A DNA stretch of 64,000 nt from Rhodamnia argentea (taxonomy: Eukaryota; Streptophyta; Magnoliopsida; Myrtales; Myrtaceae): positions 30,427,826 through 30,491,825 of the forward strand of contig NC_063150.1 in assembly GCF_020921035.1 (NCBI RefSeq), written 5' to 3'. How positions within the stretch are numbered: position 1 is the stretch's first letter; the number at the start of each line of letters is the position of its first letter. The notes beneath the pieces were generated by a model that saw only the letters and a list, made by a program, of their open reading frames with translations, ran no database searches and had not been told where the DNA came from. Position numbers and translations under genes: made by a program. Shown in pieces: positions 25,458 to 38,699 of the stretch.

Positions 25458-27867
25458 ATGGGGAGGGAACTCAAAGATGTGGAGTTGGACAAGAAGGTAA
25501 ATGGCCTCGCCATGATCGCAAACGGCGCTTCTTTCGAGAAAGTCCATGTTGCCCCCAGAATCGCAGAAGACAGTATTGACAAGGAGTTTGAGGTGAAGGA
25601 GTGCACGATAGAAAGTTCGGCAACCGAAGAATGTCAAGAGAAGCAAGAGGTGCTGGGTGTCAAGAGCACGAACTTCAACGGTGGCGTGGCCGATGAAAAG
25701 AATGAGAGGCTAGAGGATCAGAAGCTGAGTAGCAACAAAAAGTTGAATTCTCCTGTGACGACATCCGGTGCCAACGGGCGCATGAATCATACCGTTCCCC
25801 AACCATTCAGGCTGGCTACTGAAAAGCGGAATACCTGTGTAGCGCGACATGTCGGAGCTGAATCTCCTGTCAGTGTGAACTCGCCGAATGCTAATAATGC
25901 GAATTCCCCTTCCAGAAGTCCACAGGTAATTCTTGAGCGAAGTTATCTGCTTTTCATCTCTGCTCTGTAGAAGCTAACTTATGGTTTGCCGGTAGTAAGG
26001 CAGTCTTTTATGTTGAAGGTAGGCATAAAGAACAATGGTCTGAGCCATACAAAAAGTCCCGAGACACCCTCCATGCTCCAAGTAGATACCTGTGAAGAGA
26101 ACTCTTTTTAACTGTATACTCCTGATAGATGATAATTTATGTTGTTTATGTTCTGGAATGAAGAGATTGTGGGTGTGTCAAATGGAGCACTAAAAGCGTG
26201 CTTAGTTTGGCATCATTCTATCCTCTTAGTTAGCATGCCGCTTTCCTTGCAAGCACGGATATATGCTTTAGTCGACGAATCATGAATTTTCTTAGAACTA
26301 TTCGGTCTAACCACAATTCCTTCTTCTTCGGGTCATCCAGCCTAGCACACCTCCAATTTCAAGGAAGCCACTGCAATCTAGTAATAAGCATCAAGATGAC
26401 GACGACAATTGGTCTGTCGCTTCCTCGTATCCTTTATGAACGGTATACTGATCGTCCAATAAAAGGAATGGCCAATATTTATTATTATTGGTATCAACTC
26501 AGTTGTCCTTAATTTTGCATAGAGCTGCTGTATCTGTGCGAACAGTAAGATCAGGTAAAGCCAAGATAACTGTTGGTTCAGCTCCAACATTTAGGTCCAG
26601 TGAACGTGCTGAGAGAAGGAAGGAGGTAAGTTTCACGACAACTGTAATTTTCCTTTCAATGGCATCTGTTTCCACATCCATTTTCTTTTCACCTATCCAT
26701 TGCATGTTTTTCCATTTAGTTTTACATGAAATTGGAGGAAAAACACCGGGCTCTGGAGGCAGAGAAAAGTCAATGCGAAGCAAGGAACAAGGCATGTTCT
26801 TTTTCCGTACCTCTTGTTTTTGCTTGTGCATTTGTTCCAACTTTGCTCATGTCCTCTTCATTCCAACAATTAACTTCAATTCAAACTCATTAAGAAACGG
26901 TTGATTAACTAATCTGATTTGTCCTTTGTATGATGAATTTTCAGGAAGAGCAAGAGGCAGCTATCAAGCAGCTCAGGAAGAGCATGGTTGTTAGAGCCAA
27001 TCCAGTGCCAACCTTCTATTATGAAGGGCCTCCTCCAAAAACTGAGCTTAAGAAGGTAATATGATGGGTACTTATTTCAGTTAGTGTGGGAGAACTGTTA
27101 TGACAAAAGTTGTGATTCTGGTAGGCATAGCTGCATAGACTGTTGGTGATGTTCACCAGATATTCCTGTTTCAGTTATAGGTGTGTAACAGGACTCCTGA
27201 TGTTTGAGCCTAGCCAGATATGAAATAGTGTGGATCTCTCTCTCTCTCCACCATACACACGTGCGCACGCTTGTCAGTTGATTATAGCAAATTAGGATAA
27301 GAAGCCTTTTGGGGAATCTCTTGAATACTCTTAAGAGTACCGCGGGACTGCTTTCATTTACTAATGAAAACCAACTAGCTCATTTACCGCTTGTCCAATT
27401 ACTTCTTTATTGTCTATTTGGGTCATTATCTGATGACTTTCTCTGACCTGAACTTCAACTTGAGCTGGGTCCTGTTATTTAGATTCATTCTTTAATTTCC
27501 ATTTGAGTTTTGGTGCCAGCTCTCATTAAAAGGATGGTTATATGTATTACAGCTGCCACTCACTCGGCCAAAGTCACCAAAATTTGGCCGAAGAAAGAGC
27601 TGCAGCGATGCAGTTAGCTCTGCACAAGAGGAAAAGGGCAAAGCCTGTGCCCGGGCAGTCCGCCACAGCATTGGCAGTTGCAAACAGGAACCCAGCTCCG
27701 TCAATAGTCCCAAAACTCCAAAAACTAAGAATCAAGCGGGGATTCGACGTGGTAACACCGCAGCTAAAGTCAGAGAGCAGCCACATGAAGAAGAGACAGC
27801 GAACCCAACTTCAGCTCCTTATAATATCCTGGAGCAAACAATTACCGATGTCGCAGTCCAATCGTGA
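25458..27867 (+). CDS. WVD2-like (WDL) TPX2-domain microtubule-associated protein
   Basis: Member of the WAVE-DAMPENED2/WVD2-like family, plant proteins that bind cortical microtubules and influence anisotropic growth. Exons: 25458-25925, 26341-26426, 26523-26625, 26720-26791, 26945-27055 and 27553-27867. They keep phase and give 384 residues. An acidic, Ser/Asn-rich N-terminus leads to [20 protein letters not shown], then the family's TPX2/KLEEK region from residue 220 ([68 protein letters not shown]), mostly helical and lysine-rich. The C-terminus is basic with NSPKTPKTK. Intron 4 has a GC donor (AAG|GCATGT) paired with a normal CAG acceptor, the only phase-keeping choice. Its neighbour order suggests orthology with WDL1 (At3g04630), though it is longer than I recall for that protein. 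Confidence 0.88.
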
Positions 27868-28029
27868 GCGAAGCGTTTTTTCTCTCTTACATCTAACTTC
27901 AGTTGGGAAAATGAAGCGGACTACTCTGAGTGTCTCGGTGCTGTTTAGGGCTTTTGCAAGGAAAATAGCCTGTTTTCTTGTCATCTGAAGACAGCTTATT
28001 TGTTGTGGTGAGTTTGTATATGTTTATTT

Positions 28030-29570
28030 AACTTTGTCGCATCAATGTTGTTGTCGTCGAGGAAAAAGGAACTTGTTATATCATTACATATTCGGAGAGT
28101 TGGTGCCTTTCATGAACAACTGTACTAGTAACTAGTGTTTCTGGGGAAAAGAACTTGACTCTGTTTGTTGTGTAGTTATAGAAATTATATATTTTGTCCT
28201 TTCCTTTTGATGAAACTAGTTGTGTCATGTTGCCTGTTGTGTCTGGAATGTCGAGGGAAGAGAATGAAGCTTCTTTTGCCACTGTCATGATATGAGCAAG
28301 TTACTTTGTTGTGAAATGCCCGGTACAATGGCATCTTTTAAGGTGAAAGGAAAGCTCAGGAGTTGCTCGTGGAAGCACTTGGGAGCAAGAGCAAAGGCTG
28401 GATAAGATGAACATTCTTGAATCAGGCGTTCGGCGATGTGCTCCGGATTGTGTAAGTCCAGATCAGGTGGTCTTCGCGGGTGGATGAAAATAATCCCATC
28501 TAGGTAGATGTTGAAGTCTGTTGCAACTAAAAGAATCTCCTTTTTCTTTCTAAGAAGCAAGCAAATATCAGCATCTTGCTATGGCTCTGTTCTTGTTCGA
28601 GATGATCACTAGCACGGTGGTCGCCTCGCCCGACGTGGATGCTCTCCCTTTGTGCGGCATTGGCGGCTGCGACAGCAAATGCAATAACCCCAACGGTGGT
28701 CGACAGCCACCAATCGCTATCTATGGCTGACAAACTTATGGTTTATCGGGTTTCTGTCCAAGTTTTTTTTTTGGGGTGGGGTCGAAGTTTCTGTCTAAGT
28801 TGGAACGTGGAAAATTGTAGGAGTTACGACGGGGTCGCGAAGAACGAAAAGAAGGTAATAAGAAAGAAGGATAAATAAACTCATCTACCAGACAAAAGCC
28901 TCTTGAAGAGTACTGAAGTCTCTCAAAGCGAGTCAAATAAACGGCTTTTGTTTTCGTCTCATTTGATGCTTAAATATGCTAAAGAGTGTCAATTTTCTAG
29001 GATGATTGGTTCTCGATTCGGTATAGTTTTTCTCAAGAATCGGGAGCTGGACTAGTGGTCCCGGAGTCTCAATTTTTGAAACCGCCGGCAAACTTCACAC
29101 TTCATTCATGCATCCTAACAAGTACAATGTATATCTGAAAAAGTCGAGCCCCAATCGAAAGACAAAAAAGCAACAGCTCCAAGAGCACAAGCAGCTGAAG
29201 ATTACCAACTAAGAAGCAAGAACAGAGCGAGCATGATCATTACGAAGAACGAGACATGAAGGGTTAAGCAAAAATCGCTCGAAGAGACGGATTGTCACCC
29301 TATGAAACTGCGAACGGAGAACCAGACCATTAGTTTAGGCAATTTTCGATTCGGTTGGTCCGACTTGCTCGCCCCGATAATTTACCGGTGATTTCCTGGG
29401 ATCAGGAAGATGACCCAATTTCGCTAAGTTTGGAGGGCAAAAGGGGCATTCGCGAAAATGGATCCATTCTCATCTTCCCGCAATGGACTCTCTGCCAAAA
29501 TCATCATCCGAGAAAAGCAGAGAACGGGAGAGATAAGCATTAGCTCGGTCCACTCTGCATTCCAAAAGTC
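28030..29570. other. Intergenic stretch with two small unassigned frames
   Basis: It begins with the probable 3' UTR of the TPX2-domain gene. At 28580-28729 a plus-strand 49-codon frame starts MALFLFEMITSTVVASP and holds a Cys cluster (CGIGGCDSKC). On the opposite strand a 68-codon frame starting MSAIDSDWWLSTTVG has a hydrophobic N-terminus. Neither is a family I recognise, and at most one could be real. The position matches that of a small glycine-rich gene (At3g04640) in Arabidopsis, but no similarity can be claimed. Confidence 0.3.
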
Positions 29571-32500
29571 ATGACCACTACACTCTTCCCGTCCATCGTC
29601 TCCAGTCCATTCCTCCTCCAACCCCTCAACCTCACCAAACCTACAAGTCGCTCTCTCTCTTCTAAGCCCTTCATACTCTGCACTTCCCAGAACAAGCCCG
29701 GTACAAGTTCCAAGAAGCATTCCATGAATAACAGCAGACCCACATCCAAGAACCGCGGGAAATCATCTTACGGGACGTCCAGGAGGTCCATCCTCAAGAA
29801 GACGTTCAATCAAGAGCAGGTGGATTTCACTGCTCCAATACCTGATGACCCCATTGTCGGAATCATAGGAGGAGGCATGTCTGGATTGATTTGTGCCCTG
29901 AATTTGGAGAAGAAAGGGATCAAGTCCACGGTTTTCGACACGGTCGGTTAGTTTTTTCCTCAATCCTTGGAGTTTCGTCCTAATCTTACGCGGCGACAAG
30001 CTAAAGTTCCATACTTTTGTATTACCTGAAATTTATGTGCTATAGTTTTTGTTTTTGCTCTTGCAACTCAACAATGAAATATAAGTTTCAAACGCTTGAC
30101 TCTGCTTAACAAATACGTTTGTCTTAGAAGGATATAACCGTGGATGATAACTTTCGTTAGGATACATGGTCCAGAGGTTTAATGGTAATGTTGTTGCTCT
30201 AGGGAATTCATGGTCTGGGAGGAAGAATGGGAACTAGAGTGATAGAACCTCAGCATCTGATATTTGACCACGCGGCACAGTTTTTTTCAGTGAGCGATGC
30301 TCGTTTTGCCGAGATTGTTAATGTTTGGCGGGAAAAAGGCCTGGTCGGAGAGTGGCTGGGTACTGTTGGGGAGCTTGAAGCTGGTGGTCAGTTTGTTCCT
30401 CTTCCTTCTTCTCCACCAAGATATATCGGTGTGGATGGAATGCGGCCTCTAGCTGACTCATTGTTGTCAGAGGTAACTCATGTAACATTATACATATGCT
30501 CGTGTCTCTCAATTTCCGCTGTTGTTGGTGCATTATTAAAAAATATCATCTTGTTAGGAACTTGATACCTCACTAAGATGTCGAGGTGCAATCTAGGCTA
30601 AGTTTGAGAGCTATTTCATGGAGTTAATTGAATTTGACAGTGGTGGTGCTTCAATTAAGCTTTGCTCTATATATTTGGTAGTTAACAATGCTCCAATTAC
30701 TTTTTTGGGAGTGGTATTGCTAAGATATCTAGAAATGAGTTTCCATGATTTGCTGAGCAATGACTGGACATTTGACTCTGCAGTCTCATTGGTGATAAAT
30801 TGTGGAAGAATTAAATCCATCTTCTGAGGAATTTGGCATGAACTTTCCTGGCCATATTTCCGGCCTTTTCCTTTCCTTGAGAGTTTTCTGGGCTAACCAG
30901 CTAAAGTTTAAAATGTCATGCAGACATCTATGGTAAATGTGGTGAGACCTTGCTGGATAAGCAAACTGGAGCCTTTTAATGGAATGTGGCATTTGAGTGA
31001 GAATGGAAAGCATTGTGGGCAGTTTAATGCTATAGTTATAGCACATAATGGTAAGCTTTAGTGTCTTTTTAAATAGCTGATTTTAAGGAATTAGTAAGTA
31101 CCATTTCTGAGTTGATTTTCATGATCCAGCAAAAATATAATGCACACTTACTTGGTCAGCAATAATTTTCACTTATTAGTATTGAAACTGATGTGGTCAT
31201 TCATCATAGTCTCCGTATTTGGAAAACTGCTATAGGATCAAGTCTGTGCTTTTGTTGACGTTATGCTATGTACTGGAATCTGTGAGATGATGATGATTCA
31301 TAGTTTTATTTTATCCTCTCTGATGGCCATTGTCTCTTGGATTCATAAAAATTGTGTAGAGGAGGATACGCCTGGCTCTAAACACTGTCAGATTATTCTC
31401 TGTCAACTACTCGTGCATGTTATAGAGCTACAATTGAAGTGTTTGGAAGAAAAGGAATACTTTCTCTTGCTTATGGTGATAAATTCTCTGGCAAACAGGC
31501 AAATGTGCAAATCGTCTGCTAGCTTCCTCAGGGTTGCCGTTAATTGCTAGGCAAATGAAGGTACTTGAGTCAAATCATGTGGTGAAATTGAGGTTCTTGA
31601 GCTTTTATACTTAATGAAATGGCTGGTCCATTGAGTTAGTGCTTCATGTAGCCTTCTTTTACTGCAGAGACTGGAACTTAGTTCTATATGGGCTCTCCTT
31701 GCAGCATTTGAGGATCCACTTCCTATTCCAAGTAACACAGCCACTCCACCTTTTGAAGGGGCTTTTGTGAAAGGTGTTGACTCCATCTCATGGATGGCCA
31801 ATAATTCTAGAAAACTTGTGAGATCTCCCGATAATGGCCCACACTGTTGGACCTTTTTCAGCACAGCGGCTTATGGGAAACGAAACAAGGTCCCACAGGT
31901 TGGTTATGACTTGTATATCTGAGTGGAGGGAGTTATCACGTCTTAAATAGTCGATCTGTGTCACTTTATATTTCACTTACTGCTGGTCCAAATAACTGTT
32001 GGCTGTGTTCGTTCCATAGGGAACGTACTGGCCACTAATAGATACCACAGAAAATGATATGGATGCCGGTGCCAGAAATGCTTGTCAATTAACTCGGAGT
32101 TATTGAATTGCTATAGACCATTCAGCCTGAAAAAATTAATGTGGGCTTGATATTAAACTGCACCGCTTCATCTATTAAGGATGCTTGTTTGACTCAATGC
32201 GAAACTTGTGTATCGCATAGGAAAATATCCCAGTTGCCACTGCTGAGAAGGTGAAAGCGGGTATGCTTGCTGGTGTTGAACAAGCTCTTGGACTGCCAGA
32301 AGGATCGCTTCCTACACCAATTTATACCCGCGTCCAGCTCTGGTGAGTAAATTACTTGCTGTTTCAACTTCTACTCGCAATAGCATGAAAGAAGTTCAAT
32401 ACGAGGGCAAAAAGACAGTGTGACCTGTATATCCGGTTAAATTATATGGTGTCCTGTCTTTTGAACAACCTGGATTTCCGACATTATCACCATTGGACCT

Positions 32501-33284
32501 ATATCAGTTGTGCCTATCACTTCTCTAGTGATAGAGAGAGTTTCTCACTGCAAACTATTGGGCTGTTCCATCAATTGTGAAATTTCCATGATTGATCCAT
32601 CAAAATGAGAACCTGGCAGCATCATGATGTGGTTTTAGATATTCTTACACACTAGAGATCGCTTTGTAAGCAAGATAATCAGGTATGCAGGCTAGGCTAT
32701 ATCTCCTATCTTTGAAGCTTCTACTTATATTGGTAATGATTTTTAACAGCATACATCATCTGGTACAGGGGTGCTGCACTGCCTACGAACAGCCCCAGGA
32801 TCCCCTGCATCTTTGACCCTCGTGGAAGAGCTGGGATATGCGGTGATTGGCTACTGGGTTCTAGCCTAGAGTCAGCAGCTCTAAGCGGAATGGCTCTTGC
32901 TAATCATGTATGTGTTTTGGAGTCCTGCTTTTACCTTTTAACTTCTCTGGAATTTTCTCTCACAGGATTCTTGATTTCCAGTTCCAGTATACATTTATTT
33001 AACTGTGTGCTGTAAGATAATTTTCTCTCCTGTTAGTCTATTGGGTTTGTTTTGTCTTCCAATAGAAATGAAATCTTAATCTTCTGTGCAGATAATGTTA
33101 ATTGCTATACTTTGACATGCAGATTGGTGACTACTTTCAAGGTGGTGGAGCTCCGCCCGAGGAGTTTGCAGTTGGGTTACACCATGAGTTTCGACAACTA
33201 GAAGGTCGTGACATTGGACAATTTCCTGGATTGGACTCAGAAATGCAAAAGGATGATATTCAGAATTATCAGCTTACTGCATGA
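29571..33284 (+). CDS. Plastid-targeted FAD/NAD(P)-binding oxidoreductase (At3g04650-like)
   Basis: Flavin-dependent amine-oxidase-like (renalase-like) oxidoreductase; substrate unknown. Exons: 29571-29942, 30203-30472, 30924-31050, 31499-31560, 31668-31898, 32221-32342, 32769-32907 and 33123-33284. All are GT-AG and in phase, giving 494 residues. Residues 1-85 are Ser/Thr/Lys-rich and acid-poor, fitting a chloroplast transit peptide. The dinucleotide-binding Rossmann motif GIIGGGMSGL is at 97-106, followed by the second motif GLGGRMGTR at 128-136, typical of this flavoprotein fold. Near the C-terminus, CGDWLLGSSLESAALSG is the usual FAD-contacting end of amine-oxidase-type proteins, followed by a final IGDYFQG exon. 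No broken exon is seen. Confidence 0.9.
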
Positions 33285-35080
33285 AAATGGGAATAAGATG
33301 TGGTGAGTCTTCACTGCTGTCTTTGCACTCATAATCCCGGAAGCCAAACTTACTTGCATATGCTGTCCGATGTCTATTCTGTGCTTGTCTCATGCGTTAA
33401 GTGAACATCGTCAGATCTCACAAATCCAGTAAATTCTTGTGCAGTAGTAATGCTCGAGGACGGTCAGCCAACATTCACAAATGGCGATATCAAGGGCCAA
33501 AATTTGATATCCACTGTAACCAATACATTAGCTCTCGCTAACGTGTGTGGATTCCCATTGCAAGCGTCATTTCGTGTTTTCCCAGTTCTCTATCTTGAAT
33601 GCGACAGTGATTCAAAAAATTTTTTATGGCTAACTGATGTGGTAATTGTGCCGGTTTCATCTTAAACTTACGTCTGCCTGTAACCTGTATCATTCTTTTC
33701 TGGAGTTAGGTTGTTTGGCAATCTGGTAGTATGAAGGATGATACCGCGCTGGTGCGACATCAAAGTCAATCCTCTCTCAAGAAGCTTCTTACAAAGAGTA
33801 TTTACTTTGACACTGTTCTCCTGTCAAAAAGGATAATTTGCTTGCATTAACATTGACCGTGGTCCGTCTTTTGTTCCACTTTGCAGGACTTGGGTGACTC
33901 GTAATAACCGGATTCGCTTGAGATTGTCTCTGGGTCAGGCTTCGCCAGAATTACATGTCCAATCTGATCATGCCGGGCTCTTCCAATCGGTGTAATTGAA
34001 TAGACTAGCAAAATGTTTACTAGGACGCCATCCACAATCAAACGTGCAAAAACGCTATAGTTCATGGGGTTCGGTTTGTGAAAGGTAAACAAAAGGGTTG
34101 TGCTAGAGCCGGCCTCAGTTGCGTGAACATGCTCATCACTCGTCAAGGGATGAAGGTAAAAAAAAATCCAGTTCAATCGCTTTTGCTTGACTGTTAGTCC
34201 AACTTTTTCTCTTCTGAAGAGGAAATGTGTGAATAAAGACCCCGATGACGATCCAAGTTACAGCCTTCCAGGCGACGATCGAGTTTCTTTTAGCTTCCCG
34301 GGCATCGTTTTTCCCGTTTGATATCATTTCTAACGAAGAACCCACATGGAAACGACGCAGGATTCGCCATGAGTCTGCATATTACATTGTCCACTGTTTT
34401 ACGCACTACCCTAATCCGACCCATTTGAATTCCTTGGCGGTTTCCAATGTTCGAAATGAAATAACAGCGCTTCAAAAGGAGATGACCTTTTCCAAAAAAG
34501 CAATTTCTGGCTCCAAGTTCAAAACGACAGCGTCTACGAAAAAGTTTCTATTTCGCCCCTCTTTTCCGCCGTAGAATTAGATGCCAAAGCGACGATTCCT
34601 TCGTTTCTACGGTTGCAGAAACTGCTACAGAAGGGGGAGAAGAGTACCGATACAGACGAACCATACGCGTGGACCCAGTTCTGTTCGGTCCACGAGAGAC
34701 CAATACACCATTTCGCTCTCATCATCGGAATCTTCAGTTCTATTTTGCATCGCCAATGATCACAGAATAGTTAGCGTTCGACGAGGAAGATAGAACGCCA
34801 GACCCAGATGAAAGAAACCGCCATTGGAGCACCACATAAGTTCAGAGCTTTCCATTTCCCCACTATCAAACACAACCATCTAATAATCTCCGCCTTAGAA
34901 ATCTTACATAGAAACATGCACTAACAAGAATAGAGTTAGCACAATTCGAAAGCCAAGAGGAAAAAAAACAAGAAAAGAAAAGGGCTATGTCAAAGGCTGC
35001 CAAACCATCTCCTATACACAACCGAACCCTCCCCTCTAAAATCCACCACCCCCTACGCTAGTGACGAACACAACACCGGC
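33285..35080. other. 3' UTR and convergent intergenic space
   Basis: The first few hundred bases are probably the oxidoreductase 3' UTR, and the last part (about 34800-35080) the 3' UTR of the convergent histone H1 gene. Open frames at 33450-33665, 34245-34574 and 34581-34793 carry no recognised motif. No other gene is seen. Confidence 0.4.
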
Positions 35081-35774
35081 TCACTTCTTCGCCTTCTTCA
35101 CCGGCGTCTTCACGCTCTTCGGCTTCTTCACTGGCGTCTTCTTCAGCTTCGCGACGGCCACCTTCTTCACAGCTTTCTTCCCAGGCGTCGCCTTCGCAGA
35201 GGTCTTCCCCGCCTTCGCCGCGGGCTTCAACTTGGGCTTCTCAGCCGCCTTTCTCTTCACACCAACCGCGGCTTTCGGCTTCGCGGCCGTTTTGGGCTTG
35301 GCGGCGGTAGCCGCCTTCACCTTGGGAGCCACCTTCGGCTTCGCAACAGTCTTCGGCTTGGCAGCAGCCGGCTTCGCCTTGGGCTTGGCCGAGGCGGCGG
35401 GGGCCGGCTTGGCCGCGGCGGTGAGCTTGAACGAGTTCTTGACCTTGACAAGCTTGCCGGAGGCGACGAGCCGCCTCAGCTGGACCAGCAGGAGCTTCCT
35501 GAAATTGGCCGGCAACTTCTTGTGCTTCTCCTCGACGAACTTCTGGATGGCGTACTGGCTCGAGCCGGTCCGCTCCTTCAACGTCACGATCGCATCCGTT
35601 ATCATCTGCAACAACAACCACCACCACCGCACGAACAAACAAAAAATCGCGAATCAGCCACGAAATGCGGAGAAAAAAAATCAGGGCTTGCAAACGACCC
35701 AGAACTTCGCATACATCGAAGAATGGAGGGTGAGAGGATGGGGATCGAGCCTTCTTCGCGGTCACGGCAGCCAT
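35081..35774 (-). CDS. Linker histone H1
   Basis: Nuclear linker histone that binds nucleosome entry/exit DNA and compacts chromatin. Exon 1 is 35774-35715 (20 codons) and exon 2 is 35605-35081; the 109-base intron splits HPPFFD from MITDAI in phase. Total 194 residues. The globular winged-helix domain spans about 14-80 (HPPFF, MITDAIVTLKERTGSSQYAI, FVEEKHKKLPANFRKLLLV, LRRLVASGKLVKVKNSFKL). The C-tail (81-194) is almost wholly Lys/Ala/Pro with KPKA/KPKT repeats. The N-terminal tail is only about 13 residues, shorter than in the main plant H1 variants I know. The minus-strand start is 103 bases from a TATA box. Confidence 0.93.
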
Positions 35775-35876
35775 CGGAGCGTAGAGAGAGAGAGAGCGAG
35801 CTTGCTTATGCGTGACTGTAGCCCGAGAAAGAGAGAGATGGCAAGTTTTGAAAGAGAAAGGCTGAAGAGGAGCGAG

Positions 35877-35884
35877 TTTATATA
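35877..35884 (-). promoter_or_regulatory. TATA box of histone H1
   Basis: TATATAAA on the minus strand about 103 bases upstream of the H1 start codon, with a CT-rich leader between. Confidence 0.65.
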
Positions 35885-35899
35885 GTAGGAGAGAGAATG

Positions 35900-38480
35900 G
35901 AACGGAGAGATCTGATTGGCGGAGGGGAGAGTGACATGGATCGAGGGTCGAGGCCGTGTCCGGGTTTGAATACGGTCCGTTGGATGCGAGGGCTTATCTA
36001 CGGTTGGAAACGTCGTTTCGCCGTTAAGCGACGGATTAGCGTCTCCCCTTCCTTTGGATAGCGGCAAGAGTCGGGGGGAGGCGTTGGGTTTTTCGGGGTT
36101 GTGTTTTTGGCTTGATTTGGCATGAGTGAAGGGTGGAGATGGACTGGATGGATTTTAGTGAAGCTTTAATGGTGGGATAGCTTGAGATGTGTGCTTTGTG
36201 ATGGTGCGTCTTGCATGGTGATTAAGGTTGGGATGGATGGGGAAAATCGATTGTGAAGACGATGGGGTTCGCCGGAGCAGGGCGTGATCTTCTTCGTATC
36301 GGTTTTTCTCTCGATGTGTCGTTATGATTCCTGAATGAGGCTGAGGTCGTCGTCTCCTGTGAAGTTGGGAATGATGATCCAAGCCGACATGATGGGATTG
36401 GAGAATTTATGATCGATCCGCATTAAACATGTGTCGAGAAGATGCAACAACTAACATTTCGTGCTCCGAACTCCTGGGAATGAAGTCGAATGGGACACTG
36501 TGGAGTGGGTCGATGTTGAAGCGATTATTATTGATGAGAATCAAGTCCTTGGCTACAGGTTTAATGAGATGTCCCGAAACCGATGAGCATTTTTGTTATA
36601 AGAAAAGACAATGAATGCCTTGAAGGAAAGAATCTCTCTTTCGAACTCGGCATAACTGGATGCGATTGGGATGTCGACAATTTATTGAACACCTGTTTAT
36701 CTCCATAACTCAAAGTTTGGCTTCTCGGATCTGTCGTAACAATATCGGTTAACTTAATACGTCAACAAGAATCGCTTCTGCATGATGTTAGAAAACATAT
36801 GCGCTGTTATACTAGGCATGTTTAGAAGAAATGATCTCGAACAATATGAATGCAATTTATGGTACATGCTACCGGTCAATCGAACCCAGCTACCTAGCAA
36901 TGCCACTCGATTGGAGGGGAAACGAACCATAGATGTAATATGTCACGAGACGAAGGAACTAGGCAATGTGTTGGTAGGAATTCGTAGAAATCGAGGATAG
37001 ATGCCTCTTCTCTTTCACAATACAAATGGAGTGTTACCAAATCAAAGATGATCAAAATGCCTCCAATTTGTTGAACAATTGTTTTGTTTTCAAGTGTCGA
37101 CTGCTCTTCATCTTTTCAAATCAAGAAAAATGACAATTTTGAAACACTAATCACAAAGAGAATAACACGCCACGTATAGAATGCAATCAAATCCTAAATC
37201 TTTGCAAGGTAAAAGTGTAGTCAAGCCATAATGATTATGATTAATCAAGCACACATCGACCGATACAAACATAAAGATTGACCCTAGCTATGGAAATAAA
37301 GATCGACCGTTTACGTTTTCAGATTTGAAACGACAATGACATAACACACCTAGTACAAATGGCATCGGCTAATCACGACCTAAATAAAACGCGGCTACGC
37401 AGTTGATCTCCAATCTCCTCTAAATGTTGAAATTTGAGAGCTCATCATGCCTCATCATGAAAGCCAAACGTAAATCAGATTTGTTTGTTTTACGGATTTT
37501 TTGTTTATTTGTTTGACTGGAATACGAAATATCTTTCACTGAATTTTGTTATTCGGTTTTTATTAAGAGAAGACGGTTCTATCACAATTTCAATGGGTGT
37601 GTTCATACTTCCCATTGATAGAAAATCATGGAATCTTGCGATATTAGAGGGCTTTTATAGTTTGAGCCCGTATTTTTTCAATGATGGTTTGGGTTTGGAC
37701 CCATAAATAACTACCGCTTTATATAATCTTTTTCTATTGTAATTAAGTGATGTAACGGAGAGATGCGATGTACTAATTACAGTAGAATTCTCTGCCGAAC
37801 GTAGCCCCAATTTAATTGTGAACCACGATAAAACCTTACGTCTCAATTTTTTTTTCTCAATTTTATGCTTTACTTCGTTGTAATTGTGCGCCGAATCCTA
37901 GCAAATTTCGAATAGCAGTGGTATCAATAGAACACAAAGAATAGATATGCTTCAATAGATTTTAATCAATGATGAAATCCGATGACATAAAAAGTTTTGT
38001 TGAAATTTAATCGGCAATAAATTGCGATGACACGAAGATACAATGCTGAAATTTAATCGACAACGAGATATCCGAAACTAAGACTAAAGTACTAAAGTAT
38101 GAAAATTAACTGATTTGCAATGTCGATGACTTCACTCCAATAAGCTAATATTTTCTAAGTTTAAATAGATGAAAATATAGTTATTCATCGGTTACACGTC
38201 GGTATCGATAACTTCGTCCCAAATAATTGGTAGTTTAGTCTCCAAAACCATTGATACTCATCAGTTACACATTGGTGTTGATGTCGATGACTTTCGTTGG
38301 TCACCAAACATTTTTTGGTGTCAACATTTTTAAAAGCATTTTCCTCATTCTTTGATGTTTGAAATATTCGGGAAAACTAGTCAACAAATTTTTTTCTCAT
38401 AAGGAACCGAACAAACCTAAGGTTAAATGCAGGAAAATGGTTTCCTTCTTAAAACATTCAAAATGAATTTTCAAAATATC
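35900..38480. other. Intergenic stretch upstream of histone H1
   Basis: No gene recognised. It is AT-rich with short spurious frames. About 38270-38420 contains debris resembling small DNA elements (ACCAAACATTTTTTGGTG is a short palindrome). Two copies of GCATGGGAATCACGA at a 21-base step lie at 38510-38545. Confidence 0.45.
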
Positions 38481-38699
38481 AGAACTTTGGTGTGGAAATG
38501 ACACACCGTGCATGGGAATCACGAAGTCGAGCATGGGAATCACGACACCCCGTGCTTAGGTCTTCGGCGGTCAAGCTCCATCCCAGAGAGCGGGCTCGAG
38601 AACTCGATGCCTTTGCCCGAGTAGCCGGCTGCCTGAGTTATTGGCTTCTAAGCCGTCGTGACCTAAAATTCGGAAAATTCCAGATTAATGAATTATCAG

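Noticed and set aside
33450-33665. Open frame after the oxidoreductase stop codon
   Set aside because: No motif, and it lies in the expected 3' UTR; the oxidoreductase already ends at its family-typical length.
35241-35885. Other long frames over the histone H1 gene
   Set aside because: Shadows of the GC-rich Lys/Ala/Pro-coding exon; the minus-strand H1 frame explains the region.
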